Shown piece after piece: positions 21,108 to 33,041 of a stretch of DNA of 45,054 bases (positions are counted from its first letter, which is position 1; each line of letters begins with the position of its first letter). The stretch lies in NCBI RefSeq assembly GCF_000307855.1, contig NZ_AJLR01000092.1, positions 1 to 45,054 on the forward strand, read 5' to 3'. The position numbers and the translations under genes are program-made. A model generated the notes under the pieces. The model made no database searches. It saw only the letters and a list, made by a program, of their open reading frames with translations, and had not been told where the DNA came from. The DNA comes from Schinkia azotoformans LMG 9581. GTDB taxonomy: Bacteria; Bacillota; Bacilli; Bacillales; Bacillaceae_J.

Positions 21108-22187
21108 ATGAAGAATCCGATGAAATTATTATGCACAGTTGCAGCAATTGCTACTATTTTTGTAACCGGCTGTAGCAAAAGCACTTCAGGTACCCCGGTT
21201 GATCAACCTGCTATTGAATATGTAGATCCACAGTTAAGAGGAGAAATTTTAAAAAAATCAAACATACCGTTTTCTGGGTACTATCCATTGACGGGAATAG
21301 GTACATATAATGAAGTTAATCAGCGTGCATTTGCAGTGATGGTTAACAACCACCCTAAGGCACGCCCACAGTCAGGACTGCATAAGGCGGATATCGTCTA
21401 TGAAATTTTGGCCGAAGGTGCTGTTACTAGATTTTTGGCTGTTTTTCAAAGTGAACTACCTGAAGTTGTCGGCCCTGTTCGCAGTGCAAGGGATTATTAC
21501 ATTTATTTGAGCAAAGGTTTAGGGGCTATTTACGTTAATTATGGTGGAAGTCCGGAGGCCTTTGATTTGCTGCAGTATCGTGAAATTACTGATTATATCG
21601 GAGGCATCGTTCGTAAAGGGTATGCAGATGATCAGTTTTTTTATCGGGCAAACTTTCGTAGTGCCCCCCATAACGTGTATACGACAGCTGAAAAATTGAT
21701 AGAGGGTGCTGAAAAAAGAAATTTCTCGCTTACGAAAGAAATCAAGCCTTTCTCATTTTTATCGGTAGAAGAAATGAAAACTGTAAGTGGGGAAGAAGCT
21801 AGTGAAGTTGCGGTAACCTATTCGAATTCGTATAAAACGAGCTTTATATATGATGAGAATTCAGCAAAGTACCAACGTTTTGTTAACGGCAAAGAATACA
21901 ATGACCGTGAAACAAAAACTCCGATTACTGTGGATAATATTTTAATTATAGAGGCTCCGCACAGGGTTGTTGATAGTGCGGGACGAAGAGATATCGATCT
22001 TGACGGGAGCGGCAAAGGCTATCTAATTCAATTAGGTATTAGGCATGAAGTAGAATGGAAAAATGTTAATGGCCGCATTATCCCTTACATGGATGGCAAG
22101 GAAGCCGGGCTTGTTCCAGGTAAAACATGGGTAAATGTGATTCCAACTAGTCCAGGTCTAGAAAAAATGGTTTCTTTTGATTTTTAG
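21108..22187 (+). CDS. yerB: DUF3048 lipoprotein YerB
   Basis: A 359-residue lipoprotein. The signal peptide MKNPMKLLCTVAAIATIFVT ends at a lipobox (VTGC, Cys at about residue 22). The body contains FAVMVNNHPKARPQSGLHKA and PEVVGPVRSARDYYIYLS, hallmarks of the DUF3048 family. The biochemical role is unknown. It is followed directly by yerC, as in B. subtilis, with the yerB stop about 20 nt before the yerC start. The start has AAAGGGTCG upstream. Confidence 0.9.
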   Translation: MKNPMKLLCTVAAIATIFVTGCSKSTSGTPVDQPAIEYVDPQLRGEILKKSNIPFSGYYPLTGIGTYNEVNQRAFAVMVNNHPKARPQSGLHKADIVYEILAEGAVTRFLAVFQSELPEVVGPVRSARDYYIYLSKGLGAIYVNYGGSPEAFDLLQYREITDYIGGIVRKGYADDQFFYRANFRSAPHNVYTTAEKLIEGAEKRNFSLTKEIKPFSFLSVEEMKTVSGEEASEVAVTYSNSYKTSFIYDENSAKYQRFVNGKEYNDRETKTPITVDNILIIEAPHRVVDSAGRRDIDLDGSGKGYLIQLGIRHEVEWKNVNGRIIPYMDGKEAGLVPGKTWVNVIPTSPGLEKMVSFDF

Positions 22188-22206
22188 AACAGGAGTGACG
22201 AAAGAC

Positions 22207-22524
22207 ATGCAAATAGATAAACTAAGAGGGAAATCACTTGATCAGCTTTTCGAAGCCATTCTTTCTTTGGAAAATATTGAAGAGTGCTATCGTTTCTTTG
22301 ATGATTTATGTACGGTGAACGAAATTCAATCACTAGCCCAAAGACTTGAAGTTGCACGAATGTTACGAGAAGGCTTTACCTATCACAAAATTGAAACGGA
22401 AACAGGCGCAAGTACTGCCACAATCTCTAGAGTAAAAAGATGTTTGAATTATGGAAACGATGCTTATACGATGGCGTTGGATCGGATTCAAAACGAAAAC
22501 GAAGATGTCGAAGTCGAAAAGTAA
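22207..22524 (+). CDS. yerC: YerC/YecD family TrpR-like DNA-binding protein
   Basis: A 105-residue protein of the TrpR-related YerC/YecD family. I chose ATG 22207 (MQIDKLRGKSLDQLFEAIL) because the B. subtilis protein starts the same way. An upstream ATG at 22177 overlaps yerB and has no ribosome binding site. The helix-turn-helix is visible in GFTYHKIETETGASTATISR, followed by VKRCLNYGNDAY. Its regulatory targets are not established. Confidence 0.88.
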   Translation: MQIDKLRGKSLDQLFEAILSLENIEECYRFFDDLCTVNEIQSLAQRLEVARMLREGFTYHKIETETGASTATISRVKRCLNYGNDAYTMALDRIQNENEDVEVEK

Positions 22525-22541
22525 ATAAAAGGTTGAAAATA

Positions 22542-22572
22542 AGTCGATTTCTAATTGTGAGTCGGCTTTTTC
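22542..22572 (+). terminator. Terminator after yerC
   Basis: AAGTCGA (22541-22547) pairs with TCGGCTT (22562-22568) with one wobble, and the stem runs into TTTTTCTGTTTTT. A short but T-rich intrinsic terminator. Confidence 0.65.
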
Positions 22573-22672
22573 TGTTTTTATATTAGATTTCTGGGTAAAT
22601 GACCCGAACTTACGGGCATACGCAGTTAATTTCTAGATAAGTGTACTGTAGTAAGTTTTCGATAAAAAAATT

Positions 22673-22681
22673 TGGTATAAT
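22673..22681 (+). promoter_or_regulatory. Extended -10 promoter for pcrB-pcrA-ligA-camS
   Basis: TGGTATAAT is a perfect extended -10 (TGnTATAAT), 34 nt before the pcrB start. No good -35 is visible, which is tolerable for an extended -10. The yerC terminator upstream supports a fresh transcription start here. Confidence 0.6.
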
Positions 22682-22715
22682 ACATTTTAGTTATGTAAGC
22701 AGGAGGATCTAATTC

Positions 22716-23408
22716 ATGTATGAAATTAAACAATGGAAACACATTTTTAAAATAGACCCCAATAAAGAAATCTCGGATCGAGATTTGGAATTAATTTGTG
22801 AATCCGGCACGGATGCTGTCATGATTGGCGGAACGGATGGGGTCACACTTGATAATACGATCTATATGCTTTCAAGAATACGAAGATATCAAGTCCCATG
22901 TGTTTTAGAAGTATCCAATATTGAATCGATTACACCGGGATTTGATTTTTATTTTATCCCAACGATACTTAATAGTACGGATACAAAGTGGATTGTGGGA
23001 TTGCATCACGAGGCTGTAAAAGAATATGGTGCGATTATGAATTGGGATGAAATTATGGTTGAAGGCTATTGTGTATTAAATGCCGATTCCAAGGTCGCTG
23101 TGCAAACGGAAGCCATTACGAATTTGGAAGTGGATGATATTGTGGCTTATGCAAGTATGGCAGAGCGGATTTACAATCTTCCTATTTTTTATTTAGAATA
23201 TAGTGGCTCCTACGGGGACCCTAATGTTGTGAAAAGCGTAAAAGCAGCATTACATAATACTCAGCTATTTTATGGCGGCGGTATTACAAATGAAGAGGAA
23301 GCTGCGGTAATGGCACAATATGCCGATACCATTATTGTTGGAAATAGTGTTTATGATGATGTGAAAAAGGCTTTGAAAACTGTAGATGCGGTTAAAAAAA
23401 GCAAATAG
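22716..23408 (+). CDS. pcrB: Heptaprenylglyceryl phosphate synthase
   Basis: A 230-residue TIM-barrel prenyltransferase. It joins heptaprenyl diphosphate to sn-glycerol-1-phosphate to make an archaea-like ether lipid. Visible are [39 protein letters not shown] and the phosphate-binding [19 protein letters not shown] precedes the ATG. It is upstream of pcrA, as in B. subtilis, but a repeat element has widened the gap to 186 nt. Confidence 0.95.
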   Translation: MYEIKQWKHIFKIDPNKEISDRDLELICESGTDAVMIGGTDGVTLDNTIYMLSRIRRYQVPCVLEVSNIESITPGFDFYFIPTILNSTDTKWIVGLHHEAVKEYGAIMNWDEIMVEGYCVLNADSKVAVQTEAITNLEVDDIVAYASMAERIYNLPIFYLEYSGSYGDPNVVKSVKAALHNTQLFYGGGITNEEEAAVMAQYADTIIVGNSVYDDVKKALKTVDAVKKSK

Positions 23409-23420
23409 TATAGTAAATTA

Positions 23421-23577
23421 TTGTCTAGCTCCAGCGCCTATCGCCTAGCAAACTTCAGGTCTCCTCCCTACGATAAGTCAACAGAGGGAATCACTTCGTT
23501 CGTAGCCGGATATCCTTTATCTCAGTCGAAGACCCTCCAGTTTGTACGGCGATGAACAAGGCGCTTGCGCTTTTCTA
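23421..23577. repeat. Bacillus-type dispersed intergenic repeat between pcrB and pcrA
   Basis: It starts TTGTCTAGCTCCAGCGCCTA and ends AAGGCGCTTGCGCTTTTCT, ends that I recognise from memory as an abundant Bacillaceae interspersed repeat. Internal inverted repeats include AGCGCC/GGCGCT at the ends, AACTTCAGGTCT with AGACCCTCCAGTTT, and CCTACGA with TCGTAG. No ORF of note. The right end stops only a few bases before the pcrA ribosome binding site. Confidence 0.75.
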
Positions 23578-23594
23578 AGATTGGAGTGTTCGTT

Positions 23595-25823
23595 TTGCAA
23601 ACAAGTGAAAGGTTATTAAGCGGGTTAAATCCTGAGCAGCAGGCAGCAGTACGTTCAACAGAAGGCCCTTTGCTCATTATGGCAGGCGCGGGTAGTGGAA
23701 AAACAAGAGTGTTGACACATCGCATTGCCTACTTAATGAGTGAGAAGGATGTTGCTCCATGGAATATCCTTGCGATTACATTTACAAACAAGGCTGCCCG
23801 CGAGATGAAGGACCGTGTTGCCAATATTGTTGGACCAACGGCAGAAGAAATTTGGATTTCGACTTTCCACTCGATGTGTGTGCGAATTTTACGTCGGGAT
23901 ATTGATCGAATCGGTATGAATCGTAATTTCTCGATTCTTGATACAAGCGACCAGTTATCAGTAATCAAGAAAATTTTGAAGGAAAAAAATATCGATCCGA
24001 AAAAATTTGACCCAAAGACGATTTTAGGGTCCATAAGCAGTGCTAAAAATGAGCTTATTACAACTGAAGAGTACGAAAAAAGTGCTAGTGACTACTACAG
24101 AAATACGATAAGTGATGTTTACAAAGCCTATCAGGACAGATTGAAGAAAAATCAATCATTGGATTTTGATGATCTCATCATGATGACGATTCAACTCTTT
24201 GACCGTGTTCCGGAAGTGCTCGAATTTTATCAACGTAAGTTCCAATACATCCATGTTGACGAGTACCAGGATACAAACAGAGCGCAATATATGCTCGTGA
24301 AATCAATGGCTGCCCGCTTTAAAAACCTTTGTGTAGTTGGTGACTCCGATCAGTCCATTTATCGTTGGCGTGGCGCGGATATCGCCAATATTTTATCGTT
24401 CGAAAAGGATTATCCAAATGCAAACGTCATTATGCTGGAGCAAAACTATCGCTCAACGAAGCGAATTTTGGATGCAGCCAATAAAGTGATTGAAAAAAAC
24501 TCAAATCGGAAGCCGAAAAAACTATGGACTGAAAATGATGAAGGTAAAAAATTAGTCTATTATCGTGGTGATACGGAGCGGGATGAAGGCCATTTTGTAG
24601 CAGGGAAAATAAAAGAAATCGTCGAGAGCGGAAAACACAGCTACCAAGATATTGCGATTTTATACCGAACAAATGCCCAATCTCGGGTAATGGAGGAAGT
24701 TTTACTAAAATCCAACATTCAATATAACATCGTCGGCGGCATGAAGTTCTATGATCGCAAGGAAATTAAAGATCTTCTAGCTTATCTACGCCTGATTGCT
24801 AATCCTGATGATGATATAAGCCTGGCCCGGATTATTAATGTTCCAAAAAGAGGGATTGGTGCTTCAACATTGGACAAGATTGGTGAATATGCCCTTCAAG
24901 CGGGTATGTCTGTTAATGAAGCATTAAATGAAGTAGACTTCATGGGTCTTTCAGCAAGATTTACAAATACATTAATAGAGTTCCGTGACCAGATTCGTAA
25001 CTGGAATCAAATGCAGGAATTTTTATCAGTGACTGAATTAGTAGAAGAGGTTCTTGAAAAAACAGGCTACCGCGACATGCTGAAGGCTGAAAAGACGATA
25101 GAAGCTGAGGGTAGACTTGAAAATATCGATGAATTTTTATCTGTTACAAAAAACTTTGAAAAAACAAATGAAGATAAGAGCTTAGTATCCTTTTTAACAG
25201 ATTTGGCGCTAATCTCTGACATTGACCAGGCGGATAAGGAAGAAGAAGGCAGTCAGGATTCTGTTATGTTAATGACACTTCATTCAGCAAAAGGACTTGA
25301 ATTCCCAGTTGTATTTTTAATGGGCTTAGAGGAAGGTGTTTTCCCGCATAGCCGTTCCTTAATGGATGACGAGGAAATGGAAGAGGAAAGACGTCTTGCC
25401 TATGTTGGGATTACACGTGCTGAAAATGAATTGTTCCTTACAAACGCCCGGATGAGAACTCTATTTGGACGTACGCAAATGAACCCTGTTTCACGGTTTA
25501 TCGGTGAAATTCCGGATGAGTTAATCGAAAACCTTGCTGAAGAGTTTGCTAAACAAACACAAAGACAACCAACTGCTGCGACGCCATTTGGAGTGTCAAA
25601 GCCAAGAATTCAGCAATCGGTTGTTCGCCCTGTTGCAACAAAAACAGGTGGAGACCAAGTTGGCTGGCGTGTCGGTGATAAAGTGGAACATAAAAAATGG
25701 GGCATTGGTACGGTTGTGAGTGTTAAAGGGGAAGGTACGGATAAAGAGCTTGATATTGCTTTTCCACAGCCAACCGGTATTAAGAGACTGTTAGCGCAGT
25801 TCGCACCAATTACAAAGATTTAA
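23595..25823 (+). CDS. pcrA: ATP-dependent DNA helicase PcrA
   Basis: A superfamily 1A 3'-5' helicase of about 742 residues (UvrD family), used in repair and rolling-circle replication. I set the start at TTG 23595 ([10 protein letters not shown]), with GGAG 8 nt upstream. The frame extends back to a TTG at 23565, but that lies inside the dispersed repeat. Visible motifs are Walker [64 protein letters not shown] and [12 protein letters not shown]. The C-terminus has the PcrA-type [14 protein letters not shown] fold. Confidence 0.95.
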   Translation: MQTSERLLSGLNPEQQAAVRSTEGPLLIMAGAGSGKTRVLTHRIAYLMSEKDVAPWNILAITFTNKAAREMKDRVANIVGPTAEEIWISTFHSMCVRILRRDIDRIGMNRNFSILDTSDQLSVIKKILKEKNIDPKKFDPKTILGSISSAKNELITTEEYEKSASDYYRNTISDVYKAYQDRLKKNQSLDFDDLIMMTIQLFDRVPEVLEFYQRKFQYIHVDEYQDTNRAQYMLVKSMAARFKNLCVVGDSDQSIYRWRGADIANILSFEKDYPNANVIMLEQNYRSTKRILDAANKVIEKNSNRKPKKLWTENDEGKKLVYYRGDTERDEGHFVAGKIKEIVESGKHSYQDIAILYRTNAQSRVMEEVLLKSNIQYNIVGGMKFYDRKEIKDLLAYLRLIANPDDDISLARIINVPKRGIGASTLDKIGEYALQAGMSVNEALNEVDFMGLSARFTNTLIEFRDQIRNWNQMQEFLSVTELVEEVLEKTGYRDMLKAEKTIEAEGRLENIDEFLSVTKNFEKTNEDKSLVSFLTDLALISDIDQADKEEEGSQDSVMLMTLHSAKGLEFPVVFLMGLEEGVFPHSRSLMDDEEMEEERRLAYVGITRAENELFLTNARMRTLFGRTQMNPVSRFIGEIPDELIENLAEEFAKQTQRQPTAATPFGVSKPRIQQSVVRPVATKTGGDQVGWRVGDKVEHKKWGIGTVVSVKGEGTDKELDIAFPQPTGIKRLLAQFAPITKI

Positions 25824-25923
25824 TTTTATTCAGCGGTATCCACCACTTCCATAAGTGGTGGGATGAAAGAAAACCAGTATGCAATTCAGTGGGGGAGTTA
25901 AATCCCTGCTGAATAAAATTAAA
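25819..25923. repeat. 105-bp element bounded by perfect 16-bp inverted repeats
   Basis: TTTAATTTTATTCAGC (25819-25834) is the exact reverse complement of 25908-25923. The left arm includes the pcrA stop codon. Inside are CCACCACTT with AAGTGGTGG and GGGGGAGTTAAATCCC. Together these suggest a structured mobile or dispersed repeat. I see no coding potential. Confidence 0.7.
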
Positions 25924-28034
<2,111 letters not shown>

Positions 28035-28049
28035 AAGGGGGCTAAAAAA

Positions 28050-29186
28050 ATGAAAAAAAGTTTTCAAGTGCTACTAGTCCTCTTACTAGTATTAACTGCA
28101 TGTACCCCTAATTTTGGAAAAGATGAAGAAATTGTTCAAAAAACAGAAGAAACTACGGAACAAGCGATCATTCCAAAATATAAAATCTCAGATGAATATT
28201 ATCGAACAATTTTACCATTCAAAACTGGAAAGGCTAGAGGCTTGGTAAATTACACGGTTTATAACCGTTTGGATATCGATGAGATCGAAATGGGTTTAAT
28301 GCGAGTGGCACAGGAACATTTTGATCCAAATAATTATTATTTTCAAGAAGGACAATATGTGACCTCTGATATGGTAGAGGAATGGGTTGGAAGACAGAGT
28401 GAAAAAAATACGGAGGGTTTGAATCCGCCATTAAATGAAAAAACAGCAACTACTGAGCAGTTTCGGCAAAATCCGAAATACCTTTCCCATGTCATGGAGC
28501 ATAATTATTTAAAAAAGGACAATGAAAATAAGGTAGAACTCGGTGGGGTCGTTATTGGGTTAGCATTAAAATCTGTTTATAATTTTAATGAGCCAACAAT
28601 GGGGTATCCAAGAGAGGAACCAATACCACTAGAGGAAATTGAAAAGCAAGGAAAAGCAATTGCTACACAAGTTTTGCAAAGACTGCATGGAATCAAGGCG
28701 TTAGATGGTGTCCCAATCGTTATCGCACTATTTCAGGAAAAACCAAGGGAATCTGTTGTACCAGGAAATTTCTTTGCAAAGACTTATATTAGTGGAAACA
28801 GCAATTCAATTTCTAAATGGGAAAAAATTAATGAGCGGTACGTTCTGTTCCCATCTCAAGAAGGGAAAGACTCCTATTACGATGACTATCAACGAATGAT
28901 TAACTTTAAAAGCGATATTGAACAGTATTTTCCGAACTTTGTTGGTGTAGTCGGCCGCGGCTACTATGTGGATGATCAATTGCAGGAAATGACAATTGAT
29001 ATTCCAATCCAGTTTTATGGGAAAGCGGAAATCATCGGCTTCACAGAATATATTACAGGGCTTATGCTAGATCATTTTCCTCCATACATATCTGTTCAGG
29101 TTTATATAACCTCCATTGATGGGCAGGAAGCGCTGATAAGGTGGAATGGCGGCGAGGAAAAACCATTTGTTCATATTTATAGGTAA
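28050..29186 (+). CDS. camS: CamS-family sex pheromone lipoprotein YerH
   Basis: A 378-residue lipoprotein. The signal peptide MKKSFQVLLVLLLVLTACTP has lipobox LTAC (Cys18). The rest fits the CamS family, with RLDIDEIEMGLMRVAQEHFD, VVGRGYYVDDQLQEMTIDIP and YITGLMLDHFPPYISVQVY. In enterococci and staphylococci the cleaved signal peptide of CamS homologues is a pheromone. In Bacillus the role is unclear. It is the last gene of the pcrB-ligA unit, 15 nt after ligA, with AAAAGGGGG before the ATG. Confidence 0.9.
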   Translation: MKKSFQVLLVLLLVLTACTPNFGKDEEIVQKTEETTEQAIIPKYKISDEYYRTILPFKTGKARGLVNYTVYNRLDIDEIEMGLMRVAQEHFDPNNYYFQEGQYVTSDMVEEWVGRQSEKNTEGLNPPLNEKTATTEQFRQNPKYLSHVMEHNYLKKDNENKVELGGVVIGLALKSVYNFNEPTMGYPREEPIPLEEIEKQGKAIATQVLQRLHGIKALDGVPIVIALFQEKPRESVVPGNFFAKTYISGNSNSISKWEKINERYVLFPSQEGKDSYYDDYQRMINFKSDIEQYFPNFVGVVGRGYYVDDQLQEMTIDIPIQFYGKAEIIGFTEYITGLMLDHFPPYISVQVYITSIDGQEALIRWNGGEEKPFVHIYR

Positions 29187-29215
29187 TGGAACATGGGGAC
29201 GGTTCTAGTGTTCCA
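29187..29215. repeat. Dispersed GGGGACGGTTC element after camS
   Basis: TGGAACA (29187-29193) and TGTTCCA (29209-29215) flank TGGGGACGGTTCTAG. The sequence is alignable with 17478-17502 (AACAAGGGGATGGTTC...GTGTTCC). It begins right after the camS stop, as the other copy begins right after the purH stop. Confidence 0.65.
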
Positions 29216-29221
29216 TCCACT

Positions 29222-29417
29222 AATCCAATTATTGCTCCCAAGCTATTGATCGGACTTACTAATTTTCAGTAAGCAATAAGTCTCTAAGCTAACACGAATG
29301 AACATCTGGGTAGTTCAGGAAGTGAGACAACATTCGTGTCTTAACGCTTGGAGACTTAGTATGTGAAATATCAAGATTCCTATATAGTCCGATCAAAGGC
29401 TGGTCGCAATAATTGGT
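29222..29417. repeat. Highly self-complementary 196-bp element, possible structured RNA or MITE
   Basis: Nested perfect or near-perfect arms: CCAATTATTGC (29225-29235) with 29406-29416; TTGATCGGACT (29246-29256) with 29386-29396; CTTACT (29255) with AGTAAG (29268); TAAGTCTCTAAGC (29277-29289) with 29346-29358, one wobble; ACACGAATG (29292-29300) with 29331-29339. This draws a long stem with branches. No ORF is present, and I do not recognise a known riboswitch or T-box. It occupies the gap of more than 300 bases between camS and gatC. Confidence 0.65.
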
Positions 29418-29456
29418 TCGTTTTCATCATCAATCCTAAGCAAATCTCGACATATC

Positions 29457-29486
29457 TTGAACAATTGCACAAATCTTTGGTATTAT
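29457..29486 (+). promoter_or_regulatory. Promoter for gatCAB
   Basis: TTGAAC (29457-29462), 18 bp, then TATTAT (29481-29486). It lies downstream of the self-complementary element and about 80 nt before gatC. Confidence 0.6.
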
Positions 29487-29568
29487 CATTGTATTGTGCT
29501 AATGAATTATGTCTAATTTAGTAGACTAATCTATAATTACATTTTTACATAAGATTGGGGGGAACGGT

Positions 29569-29859
29569 ATGTCACGAATTTCAATAGAACAAGTAAAGCA
29601 CGTTGCGCATTTAGCCCGTTTAGCGGTTACAGAGGAAGAAGCAGAAAAATTCACTCAGCATTTAGATGCGATTATTGAATATGCAGAACTTTTAAATGAG
29701 CTTGATACAGAAAATGTAGAACCAACAACACATGTTTTAGACATTAAAAATGTGTTAAGAGAAGATACTGCACGTCACTGGCTAACACAAGAGGAAGCAT
29801 TGAAAAATGCGCCACAACAAAGAGACGGTCAATTTAGAGTGCCATCAATTATTGAATAA
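29569..29859 (+). CDS. gatC: Asp-tRNA(Asn)/Glu-tRNA(Gln) amidotransferase subunit C
   Basis: A 96-residue small subunit of GatCAB, which corrects Glu-tRNA(Gln) to Gln-tRNA(Gln). It starts [20 protein letters not shown], a classic GatC opening, and ends [20 protein letters not shown] plus [13 protein letters not shown]. It wraps around GatA and stabilises the complex. AGGGGGGAACG precedes the ATG. First gene of gatCAB. Confidence 0.96.
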   Translation: MSRISIEQVKHVAHLARLAVTEEEAEKFTQHLDAIIEYAELLNELDTENVEPTTHVLDIKNVLREDTARHWLTQEEALKNAPQQRDGQFRVPSIIE

Positions 29860-29876
29860 GGAGAGGAGGGCAAAGC

Positions 29877-31337
29877 ATGTCTTTATTTGAAAACAAAATT
29901 TCAGAATTACATGGAATGTTACATAAAAAGGAAATTACTGTTACCGACCTTGTTGACGAGTCTTACAAGCGAATTGGTGAAGTAGAAGATAAAGTAAAAG
30001 CATTTATTACATTAAATGAAGAAGCAGCAAGAGAGCAGGCAGCAAAGCTTGATAGCGAAATTGGTGCAAAGGATCAGTTCGGTCTATTGTTTGGAATGCC
30101 AATCGGTGTGAAGGACAACATCGTAACGAAAGGGCTTCGCACAACATGTGCCAGCAAAATTCTAGCAAACTTTGACCCTGTATACGATGCAACTGTTACA
30201 GAAAAATTACATAATGCTGAAGCTATTATTATTGGTAAATGTAATATGGATGAATTCGCGATGGGTTCATCAAATGAAAACTCTGGTTTTTATCCAACAA
30301 AAAATCCTTGGAATGTAGACTATGTACCAGGTGGATCAAGTGGTGGTTCTGCTGCGGCAGTTGCAGCAGGTGAAGTACCATTTGCATTAGGATCTGATAC
30401 AGGTGGCTCTATTCGACAGCCAGCTGCTTTTTGTGGTGTCGTTGGCTTGAAGCCTACATATGGATTAGTATCACGTTTTGGATTAGTGGCTTATGCCTCC
30501 TCATTAGACCAAATTGGTCCAATTACAAGAAGCGTTGAAGATAATGCCTACATATTACAAACAATCGCTGGACATGACAGAATGGACTCAACATCAGCTA
30601 ATGTTGAAATACCTGATTATTTATCAGCCTTAACAGGAGATGTAAAAGGCTTGAAAATCGCTGTTCCAACGGAATATATTGGCGAAGGCGTTCGTGCAGA
30701 TGTTAAAGAAGCAGTTATGAATGTATTGAAGGTACTTGAAGCACAAGGTGCTGTATGGGAAGAGGTTTCACTGCCACATTCTAAATATGCTGTTGCAACT
30801 TATTACTTATTAGCTTCTTCAGAAGCATCTGCAAACCTATCACGCTTTGACGGTGTCCGCTACGGTGTCCGTTCTGATAATGCGAAAAATATTATCGAGT
30901 TATATAAAAATTCACGCAGCGAAGGCTTCGGTGAGGAAGTAAAACGCCGCATCATGCTTGGAACTTTTGCATTAAGTGCCGGTTATTATGATGCTTACTA
31001 TAAAAAAGCACAAAGGGTACGTACATTAATTAAAAATGATTTTGACAAAGTGTTTGAAAAATATGATGTCATCCTTGGACCAACAAACCCAACACCAGCC
31101 TTCAAAATTGGTGAAAAAACAAATGATCCGTTAACAATGTACGTTGAAGATCTCTTAACGATTCCTATGAACCTTGCAGGTGTGCCAGGAATTTCAGTTC
31201 CATGCGGATTTTCAAGTGAAGGTCTGCCAATCGGCTTACAAATCATTGGAAAGCACTTTGATGAAAGTACGGTCTACCGTGTAGCACATGCTTATGAACA
31301 AGCAACTGATTTTACACGTCAAAGACCGAATCTGTAA
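29877..31337 (+). CDS. gatA: Glu-tRNA(Gln) amidotransferase subunit A
   Basis: A 486-residue amidase-signature glutaminase that releases ammonia from glutamine for GatB. The Ser-cisSer-Lys triad is visible: Lys in [12 protein letters not shown], the Gly/Ser-rich [17 protein letters not shown], and Ser in [16 protein letters not shown]. It lies 17 nt after gatC with GGAGAGGAGG upstream, and gatB follows 15 nt later. Length as in B. subtilis. Confidence 0.97.
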   Translation: MSLFENKISELHGMLHKKEITVTDLVDESYKRIGEVEDKVKAFITLNEEAAREQAAKLDSEIGAKDQFGLLFGMPIGVKDNIVTKGLRTTCASKILANFDPVYDATVTEKLHNAEAIIIGKCNMDEFAMGSSNENSGFYPTKNPWNVDYVPGGSSGGSAAAVAAGEVPFALGSDTGGSIRQPAAFCGVVGLKPTYGLVSRFGLVAYASSLDQIGPITRSVEDNAYILQTIAGHDRMDSTSANVEIPDYLSALTGDVKGLKIAVPTEYIGEGVRADVKEAVMNVLKVLEAQGAVWEEVSLPHSKYAVATYYLLASSEASANLSRFDGVRYGVRSDNAKNIIELYKNSRSEGFGEEVKRRIMLGTFALSAGYYDAYYKKAQRVRTLIKNDFDKVFEKYDVILGPTNPTPAFKIGEKTNDPLTMYVEDLLTIPMNLAGVPGISVPCGFSSEGLPIGLQIIGKHFDESTVYRVAHAYEQATDFTRQRPNL

Positions 31338-31352
31338 GGGGGGGAACGAGAA

Positions 31353-32783
31353 ATGGCTTTTGAAACAGTCATTGGACTTGAAGTCCATGTTGAGCTAAAA
31401 ACAAATACAAAAATCTTTTGTGATTGTCCAAATGAATTTGGTGCAGCCCCTAACAGCAATACTTGTCCGATATGCCAAGGGCATCCGGGTGTACTTCCAG
31501 TAGTCAACAGTCAAGCAGTTGAGTTTGCATTGAAGGCTTGCATGGCATTAAATTGTGAAATTACGCAGAATACAACATTTGACCGCAAAAACTACTTTTA
31601 TCCAGACAATCCGAAAGCATATCAAATTTCTCAATTTGAAAATGCAATTGGGAAAAATGGCTGGATCGATATTGAAGTGAACGGGGAAAAGAAACGAATC
31701 GGAATTACGCAAATTCATATGGAAGAGGATGCTGGTAAGCTAACACACACAGGTGATGGCCATTCATTAGTGGATTTAAACCGTCAAGGTACACCGCTGA
31801 TTGAAATCGTATCTGAGCCTGATATGCGTTCACCCGAAGAAGCTTATGCTTATTTAGAAAAATTAAAGTCTATCATTCAATATACAGGTGTGTCTGATTG
31901 TAAAATGGAAGAGGGTTCTTTACGCTGTGACGCGAACATTTCTCTTCGTCCTGTTGGCCAAGAGAAATTTGGTACTAAAACGGAATTAAAGAACTTGAAC
32001 TCCTTTGCATTCGTGCGCGATGGCTTGGAATATGAAGAAAGACGTCAAGAACAAGTGCTTATCGCAGGTGGTGTCATTCAGCAGGAAACACGCCGTTATG
32101 ATGATGCGAAGAAGAAAACAATCTTAATGCGTGTCAAGGAAGGTTCCGATGATTATCGCTACTTCCCTGAGCCTGACCTAGTTGATATTCGAATTGATGA
32201 CGAATGGATGAATCGTGTTCGTGCTGAAATTCCTGAGCTTCCAGATGCACGTCGTGAGCGTTATGTTGGCGAGCTTGGCTTACCAGCCTATGATGCTGCT
32301 GTTTTAACTGTTTCAAAGGAAACTTCTGATTTCTTCGAAGCAGCGGTTGCAGCAGGTGCAGAGCCGAAGCAAGCATCCAACTGGATTATGGGTGAGCTTT
32401 CAGCTTATTTGAATGCTAACAACGTTGAGTTGCATAATGTGAAGCTAACAGCTGAGGGATTAGCAAAATTAATTGGTCTAATTCAAAAAGGAACGATTTC
32501 TTCAAAAATTGCCAAAGATATTTTCAAAGAGTTAGTTGAAAACGGCGGCGATCCTGAAAGAGTTGTTGAAGAAAAAGGTCTAGTGCAAATTTCGGACGAA
32601 GGTAAGCTACGTGGCATCGTTGCCGAAGTAGTTGCCAGCAATCCAAAAGTAATTGAAGACTATAAGAGCGGCAACAAAAAAGCCGCAGGCTTCTTTGTAG
32701 GTCAAATCATGAAAGCAACAAAAGGAAAAGCCAACCCGCAAATGGTTAACCAACTGATTGCGGAAGAGTTGGAGAAATTGTAA
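31353..32783 (+). CDS. gatB: Glu-tRNA(Gln) amidotransferase subunit B
   Basis: A 476-residue kinase/amidase subunit that phosphorylates and amidates Glu on tRNA(Gln). It begins [20 protein letters not shown] and contains [19 protein letters not shown] (zinc-site cysteines), [19 protein letters not shown] and the YqeY-like tail domain ending [16 protein letters not shown]. The length equals that of B. subtilis. GGGGGG precedes the ATG. The terminator after it marks the end of the gatCAB operon. Confidence 0.97.
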   Translation: MAFETVIGLEVHVELKTNTKIFCDCPNEFGAAPNSNTCPICQGHPGVLPVVNSQAVEFALKACMALNCEITQNTTFDRKNYFYPDNPKAYQISQFENAIGKNGWIDIEVNGEKKRIGITQIHMEEDAGKLTHTGDGHSLVDLNRQGTPLIEIVSEPDMRSPEEAYAYLEKLKSIIQYTGVSDCKMEEGSLRCDANISLRPVGQEKFGTKTELKNLNSFAFVRDGLEYEERRQEQVLIAGGVIQQETRRYDDAKKKTILMRVKEGSDDYRYFPEPDLVDIRIDDEWMNRVRAEIPELPDARRERYVGELGLPAYDAAVLTVSKETSDFFEAAVAAGAEPKQASNWIMGELSAYLNANNVELHNVKLTAEGLAKLIGLIQKGTISSKIAKDIFKELVENGGDPERVVEEKGLVQISDEGKLRGIVAEVVASNPKVIEDYKSGNKKAAGFFVGQIMKATKGKANPQMVNQLIAEELEKL

Positions 32784-32835
32784 TCGAGTAGCGAGCCCTA
32801 GGGGATGGGTCCCTTGGCCTGCAACCTTGTAAAGT

Positions 32836-32890
32836 GAGCACCCTTACTGATGCAGCAAAATGTATTGGTAAGGGTGCTCTTCGTGTTTTA
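32836..32890 (+). terminator. gatCAB terminator
   Basis: GAGCACCCTTAC (32836-32847) pairs perfectly with GTAAGGGTGCTC (32868-32879) around a 20-nt loop, followed by TTCGTGTTTTAT. Confidence 0.85.
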
Positions 32891-33041
32891 TAAAAATTCA
32901 CTATTTGTTATGATTAGTCATTGTTTGTGATATATTATATAATTCAAATAAAGGTTGATATAAAATTATATTAATAAAACTATACTGCTATATTTGGCTA
33001 TATTTTTACCTCGAGATTTGGAATGTAAGAGGAGGATTTTT

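Noticed and set aside
23565-23594. TTG at 23565 as the start of PcrA
   Set aside because: It lies inside the dispersed repeat, without a ribosome binding site. TTG 23595 has GGAG at 8 nt and gives an N-terminus like other PcrA proteins.
32994-33041. Longer N-terminus of the chemoreceptor from TTG 32994
   Set aside because: The GTG at 33042 has GAGGAGG directly upstream and puts the first membrane helix at the usual place.
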